From Roseiarcus sp963709655 (lineage in GTDB: Bacteria; Pseudomonadota; Alphaproteobacteria; Rhizobiales; Beijerinckiaceae): a stretch of DNA of 64,000 nt. Location of the stretch: NCBI GenBank assembly GCA_963709655.1, contig CAVPXF010000039.1:310001-374000 (forward strand), in the 5' to 3' direction. The translations under genes were made by a program, and so were the position numbers. Within the stretch, counting starts at the first letter, position 1. Each line of letters opens with the position of its first letter. The notes under the pieces are model-generated. The model saw nothing but the letters and a program-made list of their open reading frames with translations, made no database searches and was not told where the DNA came from. This document shows, one piece after another, positions 47,219-55,343 of the stretch.

Positions 47219-48202
47219 TCAACCGTTCAGCGCGGCGACGATCGCCTTGATCGCCTCCGGCCGCCAGCAGAGCCCCATATGATCGACGCCCGGAAGCAAG
47301 GTCACCCCCACGCCGAGCGGCGGCAGGACGCGCTGATACGCCGGGGCGTCCATCAGCTCGTCGCCGGCGCCGGCGATCACGGCGACCGGCGCTTTGGCCT
47401 TGCGGAAAGCGCCCTCCCAGTCGTCCGGCGCGGCGTAGCTCGTCATCAGGCGGAAGGTGTATTGGTCGGTCACGAATTTCTTCGCGCCCGGTCCGGTCGC
47501 GAACGCGAGCACGGGCAGCGATTGAGGCCAGTCGACGCCGAAACTCTTCAGGATCGAAATCGCGATGATGCGCGGCACGTCGGCCGCGGCCCATAATCCC
47601 ACGCCCTCGGCCGGCCGGGTGGTCGGCGCGCGATAGCCGAGATAGGGCGCCAACAGCACGAAGCGCTCGAACGCGCCGCCAAGCGAGCCGACCGCGACGC
47701 GCAGGCCGTATCCGCCACCCGACGAATGGCCGACAAAGGCGAACTTCGCCTCGGGATTGCGACGCCGCAGGTCATCGATCAGGTCGCCGAGATCGTCGTC
47801 GAGCTGCCCGGCATAGGCGACGTCGCCGCGGGTTCCGGACGCGCCGTGGCCGCGAAAGTCGACGGCGACCGCTTCCAGTCCGGCGTTCGCCAGCCCCCGC
47901 GCGATCGCGTTCATCTGAGCGGACGCGCCGGCCGAGCCATGGGCGAGGAGGACGATCCGCACGCTTGCGCCGGCCGCCGACGCGTAGCGCCTATAGGCGA
48001 GCCAGGTCCCGTCGCGCGCCTGGAAACGCGAAAGCTCAGGCAAGCCGCTGGCCTCGATCTGCAACGCGCCGTCGAGAATGGACGCAAGCGGAGGCGGCGG
48101 CTTCAGGGGACGAGAGAGAAGGACGGCGAGCACAATGGCCGCAACGCCGACGAAGCGCGAGCAGCCAGAGCAGGAGACCGAGAAGGAACATGCCAAGCTC
48201 AC
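47219..48202 (-). CDS. Alpha/beta-hydrolase fold protein with N-terminal membrane anchor
   Basis: The 327-residue protein has the nucleophile elbow GHSSGGGYG, the acid in AGAGDELMDAP and the His in LPGVDHMGLC, with an oxyanion region LLAHGSAGASAQM. A hydrophobic stretch near the N-terminus (VGVAAIVLAVLLSRP) looks like a membrane anchor. The start is GTG at 48202; a different frame reading MFLLGLLLWLLA begins 11 bases downstream and would also encode a signal-like start, so a small indel at the 5' end is possible. The substrate is unknown. It leads the operon that ends with lrgB. Confidence 0.75.
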   Translation of the reverse strand: MSLACSFSVSCSGCSRFVGVAAIVLAVLLSRPLKPPPPLASILDGALQIEASGLPELSRFQARDGTWLAYRRYASAAGASVRIVLLAHGSAGASAQMNAIARGLANAGLEAVAVDFRGHGASGTRGDVAYAGQLDDDLGDLIDDLRRRNPEAKFAFVGHSSGGGYGLRVAVGSLGGAFERFVLLAPYLGYRAPTTRPAEGVGLWAAADVPRIIAISILKSFGVDWPQSLPVLAFATGPGAKKFVTDQYTFRLMTSYAAPDDWEGAFRKAKAPVAVIAGAGDELMDAPAYQRVLPPLGVGVTLLPGVDHMGLCWRPEAIKAIVAALNG

Positions 48203-48549
48203 AGATATCTCTGCATTGCAGAGTTCTCTGTCATGGTCAAGCGCGAGCGTAAGGCTCTCCCGCGTGATCCTCCGCGGGAAGGCAGAGCTCGACCCGGTGC
48301 GGAACCTTCTGGTTGATCCAGTGAACGGTGCAATTGCGCAAATAGGGTCATCCGCCGACGGCTTGGCGAACGGGCCCTATCCGTCGCTTTGCCGCCTTCC
48401 CCAGTTCTTCCGGGTACAGGAAGAGGGCGTCCCCGGAGATACGGGCGCCGCGGAAGGCGCAAGCCGTCTCACTTCTCGGTCCATTGCCTTCGGCGTAATC
48501 CCGGGCCGAGTCAGCCTTCACCAGTTCCTCCCAATCGCTTCCCAATGGT
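48203..48549. other. Intergenic region downstream of the RiPP operon
   Basis: No recognisable gene lies between the hydrolase and the RiPP operon. On the minus strand one frame is open on both sides of a single TGA near 48350 (with stretches such as SDWEELVKADSARDYAEG and NQKVPHRVELCLPAEDH), which could be a decayed gene, but no family was recognised. No terminator was found. Confidence 0.35.
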
Positions 48550-50799
48550 TTAGGGATAGGGCAGGAGCACGGAGGGGACAGACGGATCGAACAGACGCAG
48601 GTAGAAGAGTCCGATTCCCGACCGCCCCAGCATGAGGCCTGGCGCGGCGTCTGGCGAAGGCGCACGCTCTGCCCAGGAGGTTCGCCGGCAATGCGCCGCG
48701 ACACGCCAAACTAGGGGCGGCGCCGCCCCATTCGCGCACAAGTTCACAACGTCCGCGTTGCCGGCCAACCCATGGCAGAGGCAGAAGCTTGTTCCCGGCG
48801 CGTTAAGCATCGCAGCGGTTGCTTGGCTTGTCGTCCCTAGCGCGGCGTGAAGCTCTGAGGCGATTTCGGGATTAGGCGCGAGCTTCATGGCCCTTAGCCG
48901 GGACAAAGCGATGCCCGGCGCGCCATGGCACCAAGCCGTCGAGACCTGCTGCGCAATCCGGCTCCTCCCGCCGCCGCTTCGGCGAAAATCCGGCCAATTC
49001 TTTTGGGCGGCGTTGTACCATCGCCGTTCATACGCGAAGGCCGCCAAGCCGGCCTCCTTAAACGCTTCGTCGCGAACGACCGCCCCGAGTTCCAACAGGG
49101 CGACGCCCGCGCCGGCGGCGCCGTGCGAGTACCCGGTCAGTGCGCGCCGGCCACGCCCATGGCGCCCGCGCCAACTCAAAGTCCCGGCCCTGTCTCGCTT
49201 GCCCGTAACAATCAGAGCGTCCCCGAGCCGGATTGCCCACTCCAGCAGCGAGCCGTCGCCTAGATGACGTCGGAGCCAGAGCAGGCCAAGGATCGCGCCG
49301 GCTTGGCCGGCCAACAGGTCCCATTCGCCGTCTGCAATTCCTCTTTCATGATCCCGGCAGACTTGCAATTGGATCGCAGCTTCGTCCACTAGCCCCAACT
49401 CTTCGAGCGAGATTGCTGCCCGAACCGCCGCCCAGCAGACGCCGAGAGCCCCTGTGTAGAGCCCGAGTAGATTTGTCTCTCGCAGGCCATGAACCCCAGC
49501 TAGCGCCTGACGGATCGCGCCGAGCGCGGCCAGGCGGACCTCCTCTATGCGCGTCACCTGCCACAGAGCGGCGAGGAACAATCCGATGCCTGCAGTCCCG
49601 GAATAGACGTCCGGGCGCAAAGTCCCGTAGGATGTGACGCCCGGTCCGAGCATCTCGGCGCCGAGCCAGATGCAGCGGTCGCCGTGCCAAATCGTTTCCC
49701 GCGCCAGCCGCTTGCCGATATCAACTGCGACCTCGAGGCAATCGGCCGGTTGGATTGCTTGCTCGCGATCCGTCGACGAAGCAACAGTCAGGTTGCGTTG
49801 AGTGGGCGAACGCAGCGTCTGGTAGGCATCGTGGGACCTAGGATTGAGATAGGGGCGCTCGATGTCCAGTCCTGCGTCAGACCAGCAGGCCAGGACGCAA
49901 TCAAGCCGGTCTGCGGTATCCGCTCGTGTTTCCGTTCGCGAGCGGACGAGTCCATCGGCAACCAAGCCGCAGCGATGCAATCCGAAACTCTCGCCGCCGG
50001 GCGATTCCGCGAGCCCAATCCCCGGGGCCAAAGATTTCGTAAAGGCCGGGACTTCGGAACGCAGCCCCGCCTCGACCTGCGCGTAAACGTCCCTCAGCGC
50101 GGGCGTCGCGGCTGCAAACGCGGATTGCGGCAAATAGAGCACGCCTGCATCGCATCGCGTGAACAGTTTCGGCGAATACAGCACCTTCAGGTGGAATGGT
50201 AGGCTGCAGGCGTTGAGAGCCGCGGTCGTAGCATACAGCCACCTTGCGGCGCCATCCGGCGTCAGATGCCAGTAGAGCCGGACCACGCCATCGCCTGGCG
50301 GCATCGGCGCATCGCCAATGACCAGGAAATAGCCGGGCGACAGATTTGGCCTCGCGCTCGGCACACGCAGCGAGATTTTCGCCCCGGACGCCAGCGGCTC
50401 CGAAATCGGGAGAACGCAGGCGTCAGGGGTAACCTCCAGCGTAAGCCCTTGCCGTTCGACTGTCACGCGCCCGGCGCGAACCGTGCGCGCCGTCCAGCCG
50501 GTTTCTAGAGAACTTGTTCCCTGGTTGGCTGCCGCCAATTCCGCGACAAAACCGGGATCCTCCCGCGCCCATTCAGCCTCATCCGAATCCGGAAGTGGCG
50601 TCCCTTTCGTGTAAAATTGCTTATAAAGCGTTTGCCGAAGTTGATAACGAAGGACGCTTCGGGCTGTCTCGGGAGTAAGGGCCCGACGGACCGTTGAGCT
50701 TAGAGCTTCCGAAGCGGTCCCGAACCAGGTGAATTGGGTGTCGTTCAAAAAGCGGATGGCATGGACTGCCGCTTTCAATTGGGAGAGATAAAGATTCAA
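48550..50799 (-). CDS. HopA1-LanC fusion: lyase/cyclase of a class V-like lanthipeptide system
   Basis: The 749-residue protein joins two domains. Residues 165-285 resemble HopA1-type lyases: VVRLYWHLTPDGAARWLYATT, ALNACSLPFHLKVLYSP, RCDAGVLYLP and ESFGLHRC. Residues 385-745 are LanC-like: the YSGTAGIGLFLA repeat start, GYSHGAAGAG (active-site His559), WCHGAPG (Cys624, His625) and LCHGLAG (Cys675, His676), the zinc ligands of lanthionine cyclases. The first domain would eliminate phosphate from phospho-Ser/Thr; the second would close thioether rings. The start is TTG right after the kinase TAA, with GGAAG upstream, so translation is coupled. Class V enzymes with these activities are usually separate proteins. 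Confidence 0.85.
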   Translation of the reverse strand: MNLYLSQLKAAVHAIRFLNDTQFTWFGTASEALSSTVRRALTPETARSVLRYQLRQTLYKQFYTKGTPLPDSDEAEWAREDPGFVAELAAANQGTSSLETGWTARTVRAGRVTVERQGLTLEVTPDACVLPISEPLASGAKISLRVPSARPNLSPGYFLVIGDAPMPPGDGVVRLYWHLTPDGAARWLYATTAALNACSLPFHLKVLYSPKLFTRCDAGVLYLPQSAFAAATPALRDVYAQVEAGLRSEVPAFTKSLAPGIGLAESPGGESFGLHRCGLVADGLVRSRTETRADTADRLDCVLACWSDAGLDIERPYLNPRSHDAYQTLRSPTQRNLTVASSTDREQAIQPADCLEVAVDIGKRLARETIWHGDRCIWLGAEMLGPGVTSYGTLRPDVYSGTAGIGLFLAALWQVTRIEEVRLAALGAIRQALAGVHGLRETNLLGLYTGALGVCWAAVRAAISLEELGLVDEAAIQLQVCRDHERGIADGEWDLLAGQAGAILGLLWLRRHLGDGSLLEWAIRLGDALIVTGKRDRAGTLSWRGRHGRGRRALTGYSHGAAGAGVALLELGAVVRDEAFKEAGLAAFAYERRWYNAAQKNWPDFRRSGGGRSRIAQQVSTAWCHGAPGIALSRLRAMKLAPNPEIASELHAALGTTSQATAAMLNAPGTSFCLCHGLAGNADVVNLCANGAAPPLVWRVAAHCRRTSWAERAPSPDAAPGLMLGRSGIGLFYLRLFDPSVPSVLLPYP

Positions 50800-51966
50800 T
50801 TATGCTTCCGGAGAGATGAGTTCGAGACCGAGCAGATGTACGCACGCCAGCTCCGGCTCTTGGAGGATATTCCAACTCAGTTGAAGCTGACAAATCGTGT
50901 TGGCGAGCAAGTCAACGGCCTCGCGGGTCTGCTCATGGACCCTTTGAATGAGGCGGACCGCGCAGTAGCGCGTCGCCGCCAGCAGAAACGCAGTCGCCGC
51001 TCTGCCGGTCAGGCCTCGAACCAACCGATACGATCGCCAAAAGGCGCGAAGCGCGGGTTGTAACCTGGTCAATGGGAAGCGTGCGAGCGAGAGGTAATGG
51101 GCCGGCGGGTGTTCTCCGGTGATCGGGATCGACCATAGCCACACGCCGAGATAGTCGGCGAACATGGAGCCGACGTCCCATGCGGGATCGCCGAGCTCAG
51201 CCAGTTCCCAGTCGATGAGCCAGGCTGAGCGCGCGCCCGTTTTGGCGGAGAGGAGAATATTGTCGCCTTTCACGTCGAAATGAACGAGAGCGGTCGGTCG
51301 CCACTCTTTTGTCAGCGCGTCGATCAGCGCCCCGAAGGCCGGGAAGGACTGCATGACCCGCGCCGCCTGCAGATTGCCGTAGCTGGCGGCGCAGTAGAGA
51401 GCGTGATCCGGCCGATGAAGGAATAGCGCATGCGGGAGGCGGCGGGGCAGCCCTTCCGACAAGGCGCTCATCGGCGGTGAGCCTAGCTCAAGGCTGTGCA
51501 GGGCCCCCAGAGCCCGCCCTATCCGCGTCGCCGGCCTAGTGGGAATCCCACCCTGATTCTGATGCGCCGCGAGCGTGCGTGCATCCGCGATAGAGCGAAG
51601 GACCAGCACGCCTTCGTCATCGTCGTATTCGAGAAAAGGGACAGTGTGGCGGCGTAGCGGATGTGAAGCAGGCAAAGCTTGGAAGGTCTTGTAAATCATA
51701 GCCTCCCACCCGACTGTCGGCGAAGCGTTCGGCTCCCGAGCTTGCTTGAGCAGCAGCGCATCCCCAGGCTGCCGCTCCACTCGGAAATTTCCGTTTCGTC
51801 GAGACGCGTCGTAGACTTTGACGCCGCTCGCAATCAATTCCGCGAATGTCAAGTGACCGCGGCGCAACAGATAGGGAATCACCGTTTCTTGTGTCAGCAC
51901 GGTGCGCCGCCAGGCGGGAGGATTTACCTCGACCCCAGACCGATGGCCGATATCCGCCGCACTCAA
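50800..51966 (-). CDS. APH-fold kinase of the lanthipeptide system
   Basis: The 388-residue protein has the aminoglycoside-phosphotransferase kinase fold: a nucleotide Lys in DALLLKQ, the catalytic loop LVHFDVKGDNILL (HxDxxxxN) and the metal Asp in LIDWELAELGDPAWDVGSM. There is no aminoglycoside context. Beside a HopA1 domain, such kinases phosphorylate Ser/Thr of the peptide before elimination in class V lanthipeptides and thioamitides. It starts at a TTG that overlaps the stop of the precursor gene (TTGA), and a weak ribosome site suggests coupled, lower-level translation. An alternative role as a small-molecule kinase cannot be excluded from sequence. Confidence 0.8.
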   Translation of the reverse strand: MSAADIGHRSGVEVNPPAWRRTVLTQETVIPYLLRRGHLTFAELIASGVKVYDASRRNGNFRVERQPGDALLLKQAREPNASPTVGWEAMIYKTFQALPASHPLRRHTVPFLEYDDDEGVLVLRSIADARTLAAHQNQGGIPTRPATRIGRALGALHSLELGSPPMSALSEGLPRRLPHALFLHRPDHALYCAASYGNLQAARVMQSFPAFGALIDALTKEWRPTALVHFDVKGDNILLSAKTGARSAWLIDWELAELGDPAWDVGSMFADYLGVWLWSIPITGEHPPAHYLSLARFPLTRLQPALRAFWRSYRLVRGLTGRAATAFLLAATRYCAVRLIQRVHEQTREAVDLLANTICQLQLSWNILQEPELACVHLLGLELISPEA

Positions 51967-52496
51967 CAGTCAAACGCGCCAGTGTCACCGCCGCCGCCGC
52001 GACCGCAGCCACGGTCTTCGCAACTTGTCACGGCGTTAGAGACGCAATGAGCGCCTCGGAGAGTTACAGGGTCGCAAATGAGAGTTGCGTGCGGCAGTCC
52101 AAAGAATGCCGTATATGCTCCCGTTGGAGAAGCCACACCGGCCGCCCCCGCGCCCACGCTCGACATCGGGCCCTGCAGAAACCGGGCTTCGATTTCCGTT
52201 GAAACCTGCACCCGTCGCAAGGGAGCGCTGCTCCTGACGTAAACGACCGATCCTCCTAATGGAGATTGCGTCGCCGGGAGTTGCTGACTGTGGAGAATAT
52301 CGGAAGATGAGATTTCGTAGTAGTTTCGAAAGCCGGCGTCTAGATAAAGCCGGACTTTTCCGTCTTCTGCGCTTCGGCCCACAAATCCCGCTAGCGCCAC
52401 GCTATCAGGAATCGTCGCTGGATCAGGGACCACCGCTTCCGCGAGGGCATCGAACTCAGTCTTGGGTGCGCTCGACTGCTTTGGTTCCTTCGCCAT
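51963..52496 (-). CDS. Candidate lanthipeptide precursor with long leader
   Basis: The 177-residue protein has a charged head, then a folded-looking region at 30-110 (SVALAGFVGRSAEDGKVRLY, DAGFRNYYEISSSDILHSQQ) that may be the leader. A Gly/Ala/Ser-rich stretch at 112-133 leads to a tail with five Cys (141, 151, 159, 164, 177) and Ser/Thr at 138, 145, 153, 157, 158 and 172, which could form thioether rings. There are no Cys before residue 141. A strong GGGAGGTTG lies upstream of the ATG at 52496, and the gene overlaps the kinase. Precursors in known systems are shorter, so the boundary between leader and core is open. It could also be an unrelated partner protein. Confidence 0.65.
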   Translation of the reverse strand: MAKEPKQSSAPKTEFDALAEAVVPDPATIPDSVALAGFVGRSAEDGKVRLYLDAGFRNYYEISSSDILHSQQLPATQSPLGGSVVYVRSSAPLRRVQVSTEIEARFLQGPMSSVGAGAAGVASPTGAYTAFFGLPHATLICDPVTLRGAHCVSNAVTSCEDRGCGRGGGGDTGAFDC

Positions 52497-52532
52497 GGCC
52501 GCAACCTCCCAATTTTGCTATCAAATGAACAC

Positions 52533-52561
52533 TTTATGGACCAAATATCGCCGTCCGGCAA
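52533..52561 (-). promoter_or_regulatory. Candidate promoter of the RiPP operon
   Basis: On the minus strand TTGCCG (52561-52556) and CATAAA (52538-52533) are spaced by 17 bases, in an AT-richer stretch just ahead of the precursor gene. The -10 hexamer matches the consensus at four of six positions. Transcription would begin about 30 bases upstream of the ATG. Evidence is pattern-only. Confidence 0.3.
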
Positions 52562-53115
52562 ATCACATTTTTCTGGTCTTCGCGTTGAAGCCTCCATGCC
52601 GCGAGGAGAGCGCCGCCCAAACCAAACCTGAGCGTTGCGATCGGAAACCGACAACTGGCTGCCGAGATGGCGTGGCGCCCGCCATCGAAATGATCGTTTT
52701 CGGGATAACTGCTACGGGCGCAGGCTGTGTGAAAAACGGCAAGGCATTAACCGACAGACCCGAATTTTGAGTCCTACCGTCAAACGCAGCGAGAAAAATC
52801 GCGAATTTCGCTCATCTGCGTCGCCTAACAGATGCGAGCGCTGCGTTTTCGCACAGCCTCGGCGGAACTCCGCGCCTTCGCCCTGTAGGTCCGCTTCCCC
52901 GCCCGATTGAGGCGTCCAAGGTCGCGATCCGCAACGGCAGCAATACGTCGACACCGGTCGTTAAATCGATCGCGACGAACTCCCGCTGCCCCCCCGTTTA
53001 GCGCCGCACCCGCAGAATCGGCCGCCCGCGTCGACGCATGCTAGGCGTAGCGCGCCGCTCAATGAGCAGCGCGCGACATCGGCTCATCGCCGGACTCGCG
53101 GCCGCGCGGCCCGTC
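52562..53115. other. Intergenic region between the RiPP operon and the aldo/keto reductase
   Basis: This 554-base stretch shows no convincing coding frame on either strand; short open frames have no family similarity and no ribosome sites. No repeat or terminator was recognised. It forms one border of the RiPP cluster. Confidence 0.4.
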
Positions 53116-53991
53116 TCATGCCGCGCCGCCGATCGCGTCCAGCCGGGCGCGCGCCGCCTCCGGCAGTTCGAGCCTCGCTGCGGCGAGGTTTTCGCGCAGG
53201 TGCGCCCGCGACGACGTGCCGGGGATCAAAAGAATGTTCGGCGCGCGATGGAGGAGCCAGGCGAGCGCCGTCTGCATCGGCGTCGCGCCGAGATCGGCGG
53301 CGACCGCCGACAATTCCGCCGATTGCAGCGGCGTAAAGCCGCCGAGCGGGAAGAACGGCACATGCGCGATCCCGGCCGCGGCCAGTTCGTCGATCAAAGC
53401 ATCGTCGGCGCGATGAACGACGTTGTAGTGGTTCTGCACGCAGACGACCGGCGCGATCCCGCGCGCCTCCTTGACCTGCGCCGCCGTCGCGTTGCTCAAG
53501 CCCAGGTGGCGGACGAGGCCCTGCTCCCAAAGCTTCGCCAGCGCGGCGAACTGCGGCTCGATCGTCCCTTCGCTCGGCTCGTGGACCTTGCCCATGATCC
53601 GGAGATTGACGACGTCGACCGCCTCGAGCTGCAAATTTCTCAAGTTGTCGTGGACCGCGCGGACGAGGTCGTCCGGCGCGAAGGCGGGAAGCCACGAGGC
53701 GTCGGCGCCGCGAACCGCTCCGACCTTGGTCACGAGGGTGAGCCCGGCCGGATAGGGATGCAGCGCCTCGGCGATGATCTGGTTGGTGACGTGCGGCCCA
53801 TAGAAATCGCTGGTGTCGATGTGATTGACGCCGCTTTCGACGGCCTCCCGCAGAACCGCGACCGCTTCCGCGCGATCCTTCGGAGGGCCAAACACGCCGG
53901 GGCCGGCAAGCTGCATGGCGCCGTAGCCCATGCGATGGACGACGCGGTCGCCGAGGCGGAAGGTTCCGGCGGCGGATGCGATGGCGGTCAT
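53116..53991 (-). CDS. Aldo/keto reductase family oxidoreductase
   Basis: The 291-residue protein is a beta/alpha-barrel NADPH-dependent reductase with the catalytic residues in HIDTSDFYGPH (Asp, Tyr), LVTKVG (Lys) and CVQNHYN (His-equivalent), and the cofactor loop LLIPGTSSRAHLRENLAAA. It reduces aldehydes or ketones to alcohols. AGGGAGA precedes the ATG. It is divergent from a LysR gene across 97 bases, a classical layout in which the LysR controls the reductase. Confidence 0.9.
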   Translation of the reverse strand: MTAIASAAGTFRLGDRVVHRMGYGAMQLAGPGVFGPPKDRAEAVAVLREAVESGVNHIDTSDFYGPHVTNQIIAEALHPYPAGLTLVTKVGAVRGADASWLPAFAPDDLVRAVHDNLRNLQLEAVDVVNLRIMGKVHEPSEGTIEPQFAALAKLWEQGLVRHLGLSNATAAQVKEARGIAPVVCVQNHYNVVHRADDALIDELAAAGIAHVPFFPLGGFTPLQSAELSAVAADLGATPMQTALAWLLHRAPNILLIPGTSSRAHLRENLAAARLELPEAARARLDAIGGAA

Positions 53992-54088
53992 GGTCGATCT
54001 CCCTGAATGACGATTTCCGCCATATGGCGCCGTCCCCGCCGCGCGATAATCCGCTATGATCGGCACAGGTTGTACGGAAAGGCGAACA

Positions 54089-54997
54089 GTGGCGGCAAAT
54101 TTGAGCGATCTTTCGTCTTTCGTCGCGGTCGTCCGGGCCGGCGGATTTCGCGACGCCGCGCGCGCGAACGGGGCTTCCGCCTCGAAGCTCAGCGAGGCGA
54201 TGCGGCGGCTCGAGACGCAACTTGGCGTCCGCCTTCTCAACCGCACCACCCGCAGCGTGGCGCCGACCGAAGCCGGCGCCCGGCTTCTCGAACGCCTGAC
54301 GCCGGCGCTCGCGGAGGTTGACGCCGCGCTCGACGTCGTCAACGCGTTCCGCGACCGTCCGGCTGGGACGCTGAGACTCAATGTCCCCTCGGGGGTCGCG
54401 CGCATGGTTTTGCCGGCGATCATCGCGCCCTTTCTCGAAGCCTTCCCGGACATCCGGCTCGAGGTGGTCGCGGAGGACAGTTTTGTCGACGTGTTCGCCG
54501 CCGGCTGCGACGCGGGCGTCCGCTACGACGAGCGGCTCGAACAGGACATGGTCGCGGTGCCGATCGGGCCGCGCACCCAGCGCTTCGCGCTCGCCGCGGC
54601 GCCCCGTTATGTCGCAGCGCACGGCCGGCCGGAGCACCCGAGCGAGCTCCTCAAGCATCGCTGTTTGCGGGTGCAGTTCGCCGGCCGTTCGATGCCGGTC
54701 TGGGAGTTCGAGCGCCGCGGCGAAACGGTGCGGGTCGATCCCGTCGCCGCGCTCGTTTCCCAGCCGGGCTCCGCGGCGGATCTCCTCGTCGCCGCCGCCG
54801 TCGAGGGACTTGGGATCGTCTACCTGTTCGAGGACTGGCTCCGCCCCGCGCTCGCGACCGGCGTGCTCGTCCCGCTGCTCGAACCTTGGTGGCCGAGCTT
54901 TTCCGGTCCGTTCCTCTATTTCCCGAGCCGACGCCTGATGCCGACGCCGCTCCGGGCGTTCGTCGATTTCATCAAGGATCGGCACGACAGCGCCTGA
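54089..54997 (+). CDS. LysR-type transcriptional regulator
   Basis: The 302-residue protein has an N-terminal winged helix-turn-helix (ASASKLSEAMRRLETQLGVRLLNRTTR) and a LysR effector domain. The start I chose is the GTG at 54089, preceded by GGAAAGGCG, which gives the standard beginning AANLSDLSSFVAVVRAGGF; an ATG at 54056 would add 11 residues. It probably regulates the divergent aldo/keto reductase. The ligand is unknown. Confidence 0.9.
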   Translation: MAANLSDLSSFVAVVRAGGFRDAARANGASASKLSEAMRRLETQLGVRLLNRTTRSVAPTEAGARLLERLTPALAEVDAALDVVNAFRDRPAGTLRLNVPSGVARMVLPAIIAPFLEAFPDIRLEVVAEDSFVDVFAAGCDAGVRYDERLEQDMVAVPIGPRTQRFALAAAPRYVAAHGRPEHPSELLKHRCLRVQFAGRSMPVWEFERRGETVRVDPVAALVSQPGSAADLLVAAAVEGLGIVYLFEDWLRPALATGVLVPLLEPWWPSFSGPFLYFPSRRLMPTPLRAFVDFIKDRHDSA

Positions 54998-55343
54998 ACG
55001 CCTCGTTTCTGTCGCGCGCAAGGCGAGGCCTCCGAGGCAAGCGCAGACCATGTCGGCCATCGCATCGGCGCAGATGCAAGGCAATTCCGGAAAGCGCTGG
55101 CCCCCTCGCTGAGCGTTGTGACAACAAGTCGCAGCCCAATGCGTGCGCAGAGTCAGAAACCTCCCGCGGCGCCTTTTTGCAGCAAAGCCTGAACGATGCG
55201 GCCTCCAGCCGCCTTCGATTCGTCCGCCTGAGCGCGTTGCAGAAGCAATAGGCGAGATGGGTTAGGCCAGATGGCCAATGGACGCTCACGGGCGAAGCCG
55301 AAATAGTCGAATCGACGCGTCATCTGACGCGCGGGAGGAAATT
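54998..55343. other. Intergenic region upstream of the SatP-like gene
   Basis: This 346-base gap has no convincing gene. It must contain the promoter of the acetate transporter-like gene. No repeat or hairpin terminator was noticed. Confidence 0.4.

Noticed and set aside
48550..52496. Thioamitide-type cluster as an alternative class for the RiPP operon
   Set aside because: Thioamitides need a YcaO/TfuA pair, which is not present; the LanC domain fits lanthionine formation better.
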